This document shows positions 30,455 through 42,366 of a stretch of DNA of 64,000 bases, one piece after another; within the stretch, counting starts at the first letter, position 1, and every line of letters starts with the position of its first letter. Source of the stretch: Zelopaecilomyces penicillatus (Eukaryota > Ascomycota > Sordariomycetes > Hypocreales > Pseudodiploosporaceae); NCBI GenBank assembly GCA_005765155.1, contig VCCP01000002.1, positions 5,642,001-5,706,000 of the forward strand. The letters are read 5' to 3'. The position numbers were made by a program, and so were the translations under genes. The notes under the pieces are model-generated. The model worked only from the letters and a program-made list of their open reading frames with translations, had not been told where the DNA came from and ran no database searches.

Positions 30455-33400
30455 TCAAATGCCCAATGCAATCTGCAGGCTGTCTTCTCTGCCTATGTGT
30501 TCCACAGACTTGGAAGTTCCCCTCTTCACAAACTCGCTCTGAGGCGGTCCTAGATAAGAGAACCGCAAATCTCCCAAATCTAGGACCAGCTTCTCCAAGC
30601 AAATATTTCTGTTCCGAAACCTTACTTCAACTAAATGGCTTCCCTTGGCCACTTTTCCCACATTATGTCCCCTTTTCCAAACACAATCCATCACAGCTGG
30701 ACCCCAGCCCTTGGGGAAATCTCGGTCGTTTGCCTCATCTTCGGTCAGACGGTACGTTTTTGTAGCTCCGCCATCGAAGCGAATGTCGTATTGCATCTTG
30801 CCAGAGCGTTCGGCTTCCAGTGTCGTGTTGAACTGGAGCTCCAGATTAGCATTGTCGCGCGTTGAAAACACGTAGATTGGGTATCGCAGGAAAGGAATGT
30901 CGTCGGGTTTGGTGAAGTCTGTGTCGAATGGAAGCGTCACGGCCCCCGAGATTGTGCGACCGAGAGATGGGTGGAGAACATATGGCGCTGCCACCCGATT
31001 GCCAGCCTCAATAGAGAGATGGCCACTTGCCTCAACGTAACCCTCAAATTCGGGAGGGACGCGGCTATTTCTGACGGTGAGCCATACCTTCTCGTACCCA
31101 TCGCGACTGCCGATAACCTCAATGTAAGTCTTGTCATCAAAACCCCGTGGCACAGAGGCCCAATCGACGTTGAGAAGAACGCGCATATCTTCATCCTTAG
31201 GATCAAGATGCCCACTATACTGCGAAAGCTTAATCCACCTGTATTGTGGCTTTGCCTCCCAGGAAAATTCCTTGGTGCCACGATGGAATACTTCAAAGTA
31301 TCGGGACTGTTCACCATAGGGAGTGATGAAGGGCAGAGTGACACCAGCCTCTAGCCATTTCCGAGACGGGTGAGTCCTATCCGAATCTTCATTGATGTGC
31401 CCAGGATTAATACCCTCGATACCTTCAACAGAGACACCCATGTGACCAACGCTTGGGTTTGAGTCTTCTCGAGTCTGAACGTAACACAAACCATCAATTA
31501 TGTTTCGCGAGGGCTGCCCACCCCCTGGGTTGTATCCATAATGCGGCTGCCGAAGCATGTTATTCCATTTGCCGCCGGAAATTTTGTTGTACTCTTGCAA
31601 AAGATCATCATCTGCGTCGAGAAGATCAATACTCTTTTTCAGGTAAACATTCGTGGCGTTTCTTCGCTGCTTGCCAAACAACTGGTTCTTGTACTGAGTC
31701 ACTCTCAAATGAACAAAGATGTAAGACGCCTTTACTGGGTGGTGGACAAGTTGGAAGAAGGCGGACTTGTACTCCTCATTCATATGTGAATATATATCCT
31801 GGGTCTCGGCCAAGAGGACTTTCCATCGATTAACAATAGTGTCGGCTTCGCGATACTTTTGAATGATAAAAGTATCTAGGTCAATATGATCCTGCTTGCG
31901 AAGGGCGACAAGTTTGTCAAAATCATACCAAGACTTGGCAATCCGACTAGCGTACTGGCCTCCGAACTCTCGCATGGCGAGATGTGTGAAGTACTGCGGG
32001 ATTGAAGTCGGGGTAAATGCCTTGATATTCCAGGCCAAGTCAAAAGCGAAGCTCATGGGTGTTTCGATTGGCTTCAAATCGCCAACGTTGAATATCCAGA
32101 TGCGATTCGCGCCGCTATAATGAGCAAGTTGCAGCTGGTACAAAGCTTTGCCCTGCGACATTGGTTAGATGAGGGTACAGCCAGAGTTCAAGAAGCTTCT
32201 CACCAATGAGTTGCTGTTCATCCACCTGTAGCATCTCGGGTGGCCAGTATACTGGAAATGGTAATAAATCTTGAGACAAACATTTAGTATGGCGTCAATG
32301 TTTTGTTCTGGGATTGCAGAGGGCTTACACCTGAGCCACCTGCTCTTTTATTTTCCTCCGCTGTTGGAAGGCGACGAAGTGAACCAAAATTGTCATCTGC
32401 GAAAAGCAGAGTCATATCATCAGGAACTTTTAGTCCCCGATCATAGTAACCTTGAACCTCGTTATATAGAGCCAAAAGTTCTGATTGTTAAAAGGTTGTT
32501 AGCACGATTTGAATATCCCGTGGCACTTCGCTCACTGTTTTGACTTACGCATAGCACCAGTCTCGCTGCCAAAGTTCTTCTTGATGATTCCTCTTTGTGT
32601 TTCAAGAACCTCGGTCAAGATTTTGACTGGATCTCTGCCTGAAACTGGACTGTCACCTTCGCCCCTCATGCCCATGGTGATATACGACTCGTAGGGCTGG
32701 GCTCTCGCGGCTCCTTCTTCAAAGTATTGCGTGACTTTCTCCCTATTGGCATCCCAATTCCAAGTGCCTTCTGGCTGCGTTGTTGACCACTCATTCATGG
32801 CCCTCTGCATAGGCTCATGATGGGATGTGCCTACGACGATACCATACGTGTCTGCCAACTCTTGGTTTTTGGGGTCATCAACAAAAAAAGACCTTCCTGG
32901 GAAGGGGTAACCACGCCACATGGCGGGCCACATGAAGTTGGCTTTGAGTCGCAGTAAAAGCTCGAAGATATGACTGTACAGGGCTGTTCCAAACTTGGGA
33001 CCGAACTTTTCTTGGGCCCAGCTGTCCATTCCGGGAGACTCATCGTTGATGAAAATTCCTCGAAATTTGACGCTTGGCTCTCCATTGAATGTTGTAACAG
33101 CCAATGCATGGATGACGCGATTCGTTTTTGGAGGTACATCCGCCCACCAGTGCCATCTACTGCATGTTAGACTTGGAAAGCTGTCAAGCACTTTTGAGAA
33201 AAACTCACGGTGAGATACCAATCTGCTCTGAGAGGGAGTATATGCCAAATATTGTTCCCCTCTTATCGCTTCCAGCGATGACAAGAGCACTATCATAGCC
33301 ATCAAGCGGGTTCTGGACAGTTGTTGTCATCCACGATTCCCATTTCCCCTCAATTTTGCTAGGGTCAATCTTCCCTTGGTCTCTCAAGTGCTGCAGGGTT

Positions 33401-33630
33401 GGAGATTTTGAAAGTGTGCCAATTATAATGCATGATCTAAGAGGACGTGATGATGGCCGGGTTTGCACAACGGGGTTGCAGCCCTGCCCCGAGACTTTGG
33501 TGAAGTCATTAGAAAGATTCTTGGCTGCAATATGGACACCTTCAAAATCCTCTTTGTCGACGAAGATCTCAGTACCAACGATGTTGAATCCACCCTCGGA
33601 CTCAAAAGACACGATGCGTTGTTCAAGCAT
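30455..33630 (-). CDS. GH115 xylan alpha-1,2-glucuronidase
   Basis: Removes (4-O-methyl)glucuronic acid side chains from xylan. Exons 33630-33209, 33156-32549, 32480-32329, 32269-32204 and 32152-30455 give 981 residues, with CTAAC branch points before several acceptors. Order: the N-terminal alpha/beta domain (SALVIAGSDKRGTIFGIYSL); the catalytic barrel with WHWWADVPPKT, GIFINDESPG, LKANFMWPAMWRGYPFPG, VPDDMTLLFADDNFGSLRRL, IYYHFQYTGHPR and NRIWIFNVGDLKP; an all-helical region; and the C-terminal GH115 beta domain (FEVFHRGTKEFSWEAKPQY onward). The 66-base exon 4 supplies the conserved YYHF motif and is easily missed. The Met at 33630 gives no signal peptide, although these enzymes are normally secreted. 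The frame stays open upstream to a TAG near 33741 without another ATG, so a missing 5' exon is possible. Confidence 0.92.
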
Positions 33631-34406
33631 GTTGGTAACAAAGGGCTTGACTGGGGAGGATCGAATAAGCTGATGAGAAAAACTATTCAGCCAACATCGT
33701 TCTCTGGAGAAGTTGAGTCTTTTGTAAGCAGAAGAAAGCTATAAAGTATGGTAGGTAGGCAGCCTTGAAAGCATAGGTTTCTATTGATACTGTCACGCGG
33801 ACACGAGTTCACTATTGTGTTACATTGTCTCCGCATTGTATCTTGAGCATCCTGGGGAGGGTTCGGCTAGAAGCCGACATAACGAGAATGAAATAAGAAA
33901 CCACCATAGCCAGAATATGGGCACGGTGCCGTTGAAAATGATGGAAAATCACGTCAATTGCATACAAGCGTTGAACGCACTCAGCTTTGGTATAATTCGC
34001 AACGTTTCCAGAGTCCTGCACCTGGTAAGAAACGACTTGAGTATACTGAGATTTGTTAGAGAAATGTATTTAGATAATCTAAGAAAGCAGCGGTTAGAGG
34101 ATATTTTTTTTTTTGGTTCTGCTGGAGGTTGTACGTTAGGTTAGATGCATTCCAGACATGAACATATCGTGGGTTGCATCCAAATCTGCGACCTTCTCCG
34201 CATCTTGCTGCCGCACCAGTGGCGTTTGTTTCGTCATTCATTCTGCCACTACTACGAAAAGCTAGGCAAGGTACGAAAATGAGATTCCCGCACTGAGCTT
34301 CCCGATCCAGGAATTAGTTGTCGGGAAGGTCACAGACCTCAAGGTCAGCTGCTCACAGAGTCAACTTTGTGTGATAAGCCATCGGTTCGCCTGACCATTT
34401 CCCCAA
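33631..34406. other. Spacer upstream of the GH115 gene
   Basis: Upstream region of GH115 and 3' region of the deaminase gene, 0.78 kb. It has a T-run at 34103-34116. A small signal-peptide exon for GH115 might lie here but I could not identify one with a matching donor. A plus-strand ORF at 33815-34144 has no coding character. Confidence 0.45.
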
Positions 34407-34910
34407 CTACTCCAAAACGTGACCGGCCGTTGCGACCTTGAGGATTTCATCCTCCAAACCAGGCACATAGACGACTTCTATGCCGCCATCCTCTAGCATT
34501 TTGCGGCCAGGATTCAGGCCAACAAAAGTTTCTGGCTCTAGAACTCCGACGTAGACCTTTTTAATCCAAGACTTCTGGCGAAGAACACGTTCAACGCACG
34601 GCAGTTTGCCGCTGAGGCGCTTGAAGCACGGCTCCACTGTAGTGTAGAGAGCATGTGGACTTTTCATAACCTCTGAAAGCCTCTCTTCAGACACAGAATG
34701 CTGCTCTGCGAGTTTCAACAGACAGCACTCCTCAGCATGCGTGTTACCGGGGAGCTCCAGCGTGTACCCCTCCGCAGAGAGGGAATTGCCATCGAGATTG
34801 ATGAGGACAGCGCCAACGCGGAAATTAGTCGGTTTTGGGGATGACTGTCTGGCTAAAGACAATGCCTGTAGCATCGTAGCCTTGTGATCATCATTTGTTG
34901 GAGGCTGCAT
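34407..34910 (-). CDS. Cytidine/deoxycytidylate-deaminase superfamily protein
   Basis: Zinc-dependent nucleoside/nucleotide deaminase fold, 167 residues from the chosen start. The substrate-binding strand (NFRVGAVLINLDG) precedes the zinc motif HAEECCLLK, with His ligand and catalytic Glu. The second zinc motif, PCFKRLSGKLPCVERVL, has two Cys spaced wider than the classical PCxxC. This spacing is typical of RibD/DRAP-deaminase-like and related fungal deaminases. The substrate (pyrimidine intermediate of riboflavin synthesis, or dCMP) cannot be told. The Met at 34910 (ACCACCATGC) has a strong context; an in-frame Met 65 codons upstream (35105) would add a Pro-rich, poorly conserved leader. The gene is divergent from the J-protein gene. 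Confidence 0.82.
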   Translation of the reverse strand: MQPPTNDDHKATMLQALSLARQSSPKPTNFRVGAVLINLDGNSLSAEGYTLELPGNTHAEECCLLKLAEQHSVSEERLSEVMKSPHALYTTVEPCFKRLSGKLPCVERVLRQKSWIKKVYVGVLEPETFVGLNPGRKMLEDGGIEVVYVPGLEDEILKVATAGHVLE

Positions 34911-35182
34911 GGTGGTTGGTGACTCTAGCGAGAGCGATCGAGAAGCAGATGGAGGTGTTCGTGGGAAAGGTGGGGGTGGGGCAATGTCTGCTGAGCCGTA
35001 GCCAAAGGCGCCAATTGTTGGCACTTCGAGTCGCCGGTCACCGATCGCATGGTGAAAGTGCCAGGGCAGCAGCGCGTTGTGACGCGTGACTCTATGTTCC
35101 AACACCGTTCCAACATTACCATGCTACCCTCCAGTCTTCAATATCACCACACTTTCGCACAGCGTTGGACGCAGAATTAAAG

Positions 35183-36191
35183 ATGTCTGATTTTGAAGAT
35201 GTTGTGGATGGCGAGCCCCCATCTATAGACCCCTATGATGTTTTTGGCCTCGAACGGACGGCCACTGCGGACCAGGTCAAGAATGCATACCGCAAAGCGG
35301 CGCTGAAGAATCACCCTGGTGAGTTGCGTGTATACAGTTATAGCCACTCAAAACACTACTGAGGATTGACGCCCGTGGGTAGACAAGGTTGCGGAGTCTA
35401 AGAAAGACGAGGCGCACGCTGTTTTCCAGTCCATTGCCTTTGCCTACGCTGTCCTATCCGATCCTGCGAGGCGCAAGCGGTTCGATGCCACAGGTTCAAC
35501 AGCCGAGTCCATAGTAGACTCAGAGGGGTTCAATTGGAGTGACTACTACCGGGAGCAATTCAAAGATTCAATATCCGAAGACGCCATCGAGAAATTTGCC
35601 AAGAAGTACAGGTGTTCCGACGAGGAAAAGGACGATCTCCTCATCGCCTACGAAGAGTGCGAGGGTAACATGGATGAGGTCTACCAACGTGTTATGTTGA
35701 GCGACGCTGCCGAAGACGACGAGAGGTTCCGCACGATCATTGACGAGGCCATTGACAAGGGCGATGTCCAAGCCTTCCCAGCATACAAGAAAGACACAAA
35801 AAAGAAGCGCGCTGCTCGCGCCGAAGCTGCAAAGGCCGAAGCTAATGAGGCTGAAGAATACGCAAAGGAACTGGGTGTGCATGAGAAGCTTTTCGGCAGC
35901 AAAAAGAAGGGCAAAAAGGCAAAAGGAGGATCTGAGGATGATCTTGCGGCGTTGATTCAGAAAAGGCAGCAAGATCGCTCTGCCAACTTTCTAGACCATC
36001 TTGCGGAGAAGTATGGCGCAAAGGAGAAGGAGAAGACGAAGGGTAGGAAACGGGTTATTAGTGACGACATCGAGGAGGAGGAGCCTTCGGAAGAAGCGTT
36101 CCAGGCGGCAGCCGCCAGGCTAAAGGTGTCCAAGGGATCCAAAGACGACAATTTGAAACCAGCATCTCGCTCGAAGAGATCACGCCGATGA
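35183..36191 (+). CDS. J-domain protein, DNAJC9-like
   Basis: Hsp70 co-chaperone; the animal DNAJC9 handles histones H3-H4, and the same role in fungi is inferred. Exons 35183-35318 and 35383-36191 give 314 residues. The J domain is at residues 15-85: DPYDVFGLERTATADQVKNA, then the HPD motif reconstituted exactly across the intron (HP ends exon 1, D spans the join), then YAVLSDPARRKRFDATG. A conserved DNAJC9-type middle region follows (WSDYYREQFKDSISEDAIEK, EEKDDLLIAYEECEGNMDEV), then a Lys/Glu-rich coiled region and a basic, nuclear-signal-like tail (SRSKRSRR). A TTG in the same frame six codons upstream is not a credible start. Confidence 0.9.
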
Positions 36192-36757
36192 GTTGCTGGG
36201 CAATTGCGTTGTGTTTTTTTTGTTTTTTGTATGGAGTTCAGGGCGGCTTGGCGTATTGAAACTATCATCCATAGCTGGGGTAACTGATGGCAACCATCTT
36301 GAGTGTAAACCTAAAAGATCTCATAGCCACGGGGAATGATCGGGCTGAACGTCAGAAATTCTAGCTTTCTCCCACAACACACCCTTGTGTGCTTATCTGT
36401 CAGGAACCAGAGGGATGTTTTTTTCGTAAATCGCTGACGCGAAAAGGCACTTCATGTCTCTCCATCCCTTGAACACACAGTCATGTTGATGACATATTCG
36501 CTAGGCATTGCGCTCGTTGTCAATGGCAGGTGGGGGTCTAGATAGCGATGGCTCTAGGCTACACCACTGTACAACCAGCGCCAATCGTCCAAGCCCACGG
36601 TAGATCACCTCGGGTTCTGGAACACTTCGCCCATAACAACTACCAAATGTTCCGCCAAACAATGGCCACGAAACTCCACAGCGTTCATCTCGCATCGCCA
36701 TGGATACGCACATGCAAGTGATCTTTGCAACCGAACAGACCCTGAGACAGCCATGCC
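36192..36757. other. Spacer J-protein / STN1
   Basis: A 0.57-kb spacer with T-runs right after the J-protein stop (36215-36228), probably its 3' end, and the STN1 promoter. No ORF of note on the plus strand. Confidence 0.5.
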
Positions 36758-37647
36758 ATGAGTGACGCAGCTCAAGCTCCTATCTACCCCCGATACTGCT
36801 TCCAGCTGTCTCCAACCGTGAATGCGTGGTGCTTCTTTCGCGTCATTGAGATTTACCGCCTTGACCAGCATGATGGCTTCGAAGGTAACTCATCACAGCG
36901 CCTTGGGGAAGGGCAGGATAGAGATTTGACTTCTTCATAGGGGAAAACTTTTACTTTTACAAAAACCTGCCAATAAAATGGGTGCGCATAGTCGGTGTTG
37001 TCGTTGCCATTGATGAGTTCGCTGGCCGTCGCATCTTTACCGTGGATGACAGTAGCGGCAAAAATATTGAGGCGATTGTTCCCATTACGCAGCCGGTTGC
37101 TACAACGACACAGGCCAGGGCGGCGACAGCATCAGCAGGAAGGCAAATCCGGTCCGTTGCGATTCAAATAAAAGAGACTACGACCCTCAGCCTCCCTCAA
37201 GGCTCTAGTCCGTACGCAGACATTAATGTGGGTTCTGTGGTAGACGTCAAAGGACTTCTGTCGACATTTAGAAGCGAGTGCCAAATCAAGATTGAGAAAA
37301 TGGTCTGCGTGAAAGCAACAAACCAGGAAGTGGCGCTCTGGGAAAAACGATCCAAATTTCGCCGCGAAGTGCTTGATAAGCCCTGGATGCTTCGCGAGAA
37401 GGACGTGCGCAAGTGCCGTAAAGAGGCAGAGAGATCTGAAGCGGAGATTGAGCGAAAAAGGGAGCGTTTGAAGGCTATTACGAGAGCTACCAACAGCAAA
37501 ACGACGTTTCGCCCACGTGAGGAGAAGCCGTTAGCAACGACCAGCTCAAGGGAGAAGGGCGACTCGCGCGACCTTTGGACATCTGATGTGAATGAAATAA
37601 TACGAGGCGGCGCAGCTGCTGGGAAATTCAGTGCATTAGGCTTATAA
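36758..37647 (+). CDS. STN1: Telomere-capping CST subunit Stn1 (OB fold)
   Basis: Stn1-type single-strand telomere-binding protein of the Cdc13/Ctc1-Stn1-Ten1 complex, which protects chromosome ends and controls C-strand fill-in. Exons 36758-36884 and 36941-37647 give 277 residues. The N-terminus (YPRYCFQLSPTVNAWCFFRV) leads into the OB fold: FYFYKNLPIKWVRIVGVVVA, IDEFAGRRIFTVDDSSG and VGSVVDVKGLLSTFR. The C-terminal part is a charged helix (EAEIERKRERLKAI) and a disordered tail ending GKFSALGL. It lacks the C-terminal winged-helix pair of yeast Stn1, as is usual for the shorter Pezizomycotina and fission-yeast forms. Confidence 0.85.
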
Positions 37648-39374
37648 ACTCGATTGCGCATGATTGAAATAGGATGCGGGGAGGCGGCATCTGGGATTCA
37701 GCGGCTGCGCGTAGGATATCAGATTATCAGGCACACGATACCCGAGACTAGTGATGGCGTTCAAGATTCGCGATTGTTGGTCTTAGACCCCATTGCTGGT
37801 GTTACACAGACAATGCATAACATCGTTGTATCGTTCATGGGCATGAATAGCTGTCACAAATATGCCCTGTGGAGGTTTTCCTAGCACGGGATCATCCACA
37901 CCTCAACGTCGTTGTGATGCCCTCACAACCCATTGAGGAGTTTGCTTTCATCCCGACGAATAATAACGCTATTCTTCTTCTTTTCAAATCTGGCTTTCGT
38001 CGCAAGTTGCTTGGTAGACATGTGCTCCGCGTTCAGGCACACAATACGACATTGTGACGAAATCGCAAGCACACTCACTTTCAAGAACAGTGTTGTTACA
38101 TTGGATTGCTTCCAGTGTACCAGAAGTCGAGCCCAAGGTTGTTCAGCTGTGGATATTTGTTATGCAGCCTCTTCTTGTCCTACATGTTATAACGTGCTAT
38201 GGCAGGTACGGCAGCTTAAAAGAAAAAGCAATGAAAGTTCTCATATACTCCAATAATAGCATCGTCTGTTGTGCAGTCGGCCTCTGGTGGCTGAATCTGT
38301 ATCGGAGGAACTGTTTCGCGGCCGGGACTGCGGCGAAGTTCCAACAGGGCGAGTAATATCATAACAGGTAATTATTTCCGAGACCAGTTCGTCCAGCTGA
38401 AATATTTTCCAGGTCCCATCACGAACGCAGACAAAAAACGGGTGAGACAACTTTTGGTGTCAGATGCGGCCTTTGTGTCTCATTGACCAAGACATCAGTA
38501 GGAAAGGAGGCAGCTCTTCCCTTGAGAACCGTCGTGGTAAGATTGCTACATGTTGTCGCTCCTGACACGTCTGTGCTAGAGTGTGTAGCAACGATCCAGT
38601 GTTTGTACTGTAGTAGCGAAAAAGCCCTCGGCCAGCAGCGACAGCGTCGACAATGACGACGGTCAGGAAATGTAGTCAAGAAGCTTCTTGCAAGCTTCTA
38701 TCAATGAGGTGCGCGCCTGCATCTGTTGTTATGGGTTCTTAGTAATCGACCTTCCTCCTTTGTCCCTGTACAGAAGCCCCGATAAATATTCCGAGCTGTC
38801 CTCTAATATGCATCCATCTGGTCTGTCTCAACAGTGTCACAACAACAACAACGCCGACTTTTGTGCCCCCATCACCAACGACAAATTCGCCCTTCCTAAA
38901 ACACACCCATCCCTGATTGGCCGCTAGTCAGACATTTGCTCATATACCTCACACCACACCCTTTTTTACTTTTGCTTTCTTGTGGCTGCGACCACTATCT
39001 GCTGTCCAGTGCGTTTCCGAGACACAAGAAAAAAGGTATGTGCGTTCATGGGTTTTCTGCACAAACACATCGTCACCTTCGCAACGCATCCCGTAAACTC
39101 GAATCGTTGCTCAAGCAAGGCGGGGCTGTGAATCATAATTCATCAAACATGTCTAGTCGAGGATCGGAGCCTCGCCCGTATTGCTACAAGTTTCTCTTAA
39201 AAATGCTGGCTCCTGTAATGCCTCGAATGCCTTTTGATCTTTATCTTTTTTTATTGCAACACTGTTGCCTTTGAACATCTACAAACTGTAAAAGAGCTGG
39301 GAATCTTGGAGGAAGAAAGATCTATCAAAAACAGATGAGCATTACACCACTGAAACTCATCTTTACCCGCTATT
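37648..39374. other. 1.7-kb spacer STN1 / GH81
   Basis: No gene-like ORF. The segment carries the STN1 3' region and, at 38.7-39.37 kb, AT- and CT-rich sequence that should act as the promoter of the GH81 gene. Several short plus-strand ORFs at 37654-38356 lack motifs. Confidence 0.45.
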
Positions 39375-42366
39375 ATGGCAGAACGCCGCTACACATCATG
39401 GATCGCCTGGCTGATGCTCGCCACAGGAACTATTGCTCGACCACCTGGCCCGACCATAGAACGAGGTCCTATTATCTTACCACAAGACGCCATTAGAACC
39501 GGAGGTCTTCTCTCAGTCTATCCCGCTTATACAGTTACTACCCTCGGGGTTGCATCGAACGAAGGCCAGCGCCTAGAAGGACCGTTCAGGAATTCAACAA
39601 CACCTAAACCTGCTGTCTATTCAACTGTGCTCTCGACTTATCAGGATCAAAACTCATCAACGTTTACTACCTTTAGCCTGATTACTGACTCGAGAGAACA
39701 TAGCGCCATTCCGACTACTCACTCCAGACCTTCGAACACCACCGCAACGAACCAGACCAGTTTTAGCACCCCGGTATCCTTGACGAATGCACCTCTAGCC
39801 CCCACTAGATCGTTCTTATTACCATTCATACCGATTCCTACCCGGGTTCCTATCACTTACCCGAATTTTACAATGCCTGCAGGTGATATCTTTGCTAAGC
39901 CTATTGACACTCGGCCTCCTCCATCACAGATTGGGACTCGCTCAGACCACCCAGTTCCGCGAAAAGGAATCTCACAAAATTCACCTATTCAGACGAACAA
40001 ATTTTACTTCAACTTCTTCCTTGGAGATCAAACATGTCCGGCTTTTGTCTTCCCTTACTCTCTAACATGGGTCAAGGGTGGCAATGATGGCAGAACCTGG
40101 GGCATGTCAATATCTCATATCAATGAAGACCAAACAGTGTTTGGTGGCTCAAATACAACGACAGGTTCCTTCTCTTATTACTTCAACCCCGTTGGACACA
40201 TTTCCATGTTGATGTCAGCTAAGGATTTGGACAAGAATTCGTGTCTCACAATCGACAGCATGACAGCATTTTCGGCAAGAGTGCATCTTAGCAAGCAGGA
40301 TGGCTCGCCACCAAGCATCTCTTTCCCCCTAGTCCAGGGCATGTCGTGTGTTACAGCTCAATACAATGGCGCAATTCCAACTATCCATTCCGGTATGTTT
40401 TTCCGAAACATAACTCGAGCCGCACGGGATCCAAAGCCAAATGTAACCAAATACACATTTGTCTTGGAAGATGGAAATACTTGGCGTGTTTATGCATTCA
40501 AGACCAAGGGGGACTCTTTGGACCTTAAGGCTATCAATAACGGTTTAGCCGAGGCCAAAAGTCCCTTCTTTGGTGTGATCCAAGTCTGCAAGGACCCGAA
40601 AACAGCAGGGTCTGAGGCTATACTTGACGACGGTGCTGGCATCTACCCAACCACTGTTAAGCTCACTGGTACAACTTCTGGAGCCGATGGCAAGTACTCA
40701 TTTGACTTTGAAAAGGCGGGCCATCAATCCGGAAATCTGTATATGTATGCATTACCTCATCACATCAGCTCTCTAGATGATGAGACGAAGAAGCGCGTGC
40801 AACCGCTACGTTTACAGGCCCTCACAAAGGGGAAGGCTACCATGATCAAAGGTGCTCGGTGGACAATGGTGGAGCATGGCATGCCTGTAAACATGGGTTT
40901 CGCTCCGTGGGATTCAAAAGCGGGCAGTATGAACAAGCTATCAGACCATGCAAAGAGTACTATCCGAGCGGCTGCTAAAAAGGAACTCTCGCAGAATATG
41001 GTTGCACAATCCGATCTTGACTCGATGTATTTCAGCGGAAAGGTAAGTGATGAACTCTGTGAGAAGATGTGAAGAAACCAAAAAAAAAGAAACTGACGAC
41101 CTATTCCAAAGGCCCTGGCCAAATTTGCTACAATACTTTATGTGGTCAAGGACATGGTGGGAGATCATGCACTGGCACAGACGGGGTTAGGACAATTGAA
41201 GGCTGCTTTTGCGACTTTTGCTGCCAACAAGCAAAAGTTTCCTCTTGTTCATGAAAGTAAGTGATTTACATTCTTTTGCATTTTTTCATGATCCTCAGTC
41301 TTGCTCATCATATTACCACCAGCCGCTTGGGGTGGAATCGTTTCATCTGCAAGCTACAAAACCGGAGACGCTGGTGTTGACTTTGGTAACACATACTACA
41401 ATGACCATCACTTCCACTATGGTTACCATATTCTTGCTGCTGCCATCATCGGACATCTCGATCCATCCTGGGTACACGCCAACAAGGACTATGTCAACTC
41501 GCTTGTGCGAGATATCGCCAATCCAAGCGACAAGGACCCCATCTTCCCCCAGTGGCGAAATTTTGATTGGTATCACGGTCACAGCTGGGCTCATGGTCTC
41601 TACGCATCAATGGATGGAAAGGTAGGTGGTTCATGGCCTTTTGGAAGGCGCACTTGATGCTGATAGCGCAATAGAATCAAGAGTCTAGCTCGGAAGATAT
41701 GATGCATACATATGCCATCAAGATGTGGGGAAAGGTTAGCGGCGATTCACAGATGGAGGCCAGGTATTTTAGGAGGTTCCTTATGGATTGATCTAAACAT
41801 TGAGCTAATCTTTGAACAGGGGCACACTGCAACTCTCTATCCTCGCTCGCAGCCTGCAGCACTACTATCTGTATAGGAACAACAATGAGGTGCAGCCCAA
41901 AAAGTTTATCCACAACAAGGTGGCTGGGATCCTATTTGAGAACAAGGTTGATCACACCACATTCTTTGATGGCCATATCGAGGCTATCCAAGGCATCCAT
42001 ATGATCCCTATTCTACCCCCGACCAATTTTGTACGTGTCAAGGAATTCGTCCAGGAGGAGTGGGATACCTACTTCAGCAATGGACGCGTTGATAAGATTG
42101 ACAACTTTTGGAAAGGAATCATCTACGCCAACTATGCTACGGTTAATCCAAAAAAAGCATGGGATTTTTTCTCATCGCAAACCTTTAATCCCATGTGGAT
42201 TGACGGCGGTGCTTCGCTGACGTGGTTCCTGGCTTATGCTGCCGGTAAGTTGTTTAATACCCCTTCACGGCGGCGATATTGTCCTGCTCGCTTTTCTTTG
42301 GCGGGATAGAGGAATTAAGAGGAACACTGCTAACAATAGGATGGCATAGCTCTTGGACGAATTTGA
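39375..42366 (+). CDS. GH81 endo-beta-1,3-glucanase (Eng-type), secreted
   Basis: Endo-1,3-beta-glucanase that cuts cell-wall beta-glucan (cell separation, autolysis or attack on other fungi). Six exons (39375-41042, 41112-41256, 41323-41621, 41675-41763, 41820-42244, 42350-42366) give 880 residues. A signal peptide (MAERRYTSWIAWLMLATGTI) is followed by a Ser/Thr-rich, N-glycosylation-prone stretch to about residue 190. The beta-sandwich N-domain starts at PIQTNKFYFNFFLGDQ. The catalytic (alpha/alpha)6 barrel has the hallmarks DFGNTYYNDHHFHYGYH, FDWYHGHSWAHGLY and the acid-rich NQESSSEDMM, where the catalytic Glu residues lie. The last exon is 17 bases; it gives the family ending AYAAALGRI and a stop. 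Skipping that acceptor for the one 11 bases earlier would give an unrelated tail. Confidence 0.95.

Noticed and set aside
33815..34144. 109-codon plus-strand ORF upstream of GH115
   Set aside because: No motif, runs into a poly-T tract, and overlaps the likely 5' region of the minus-strand gene.
34911..35105. 65-codon N-terminal extension of the deaminase
   Set aside because: Low-complexity Pro-rich sequence within the divergent promoter; the Met at 34910 has a much better context. Not excluded.
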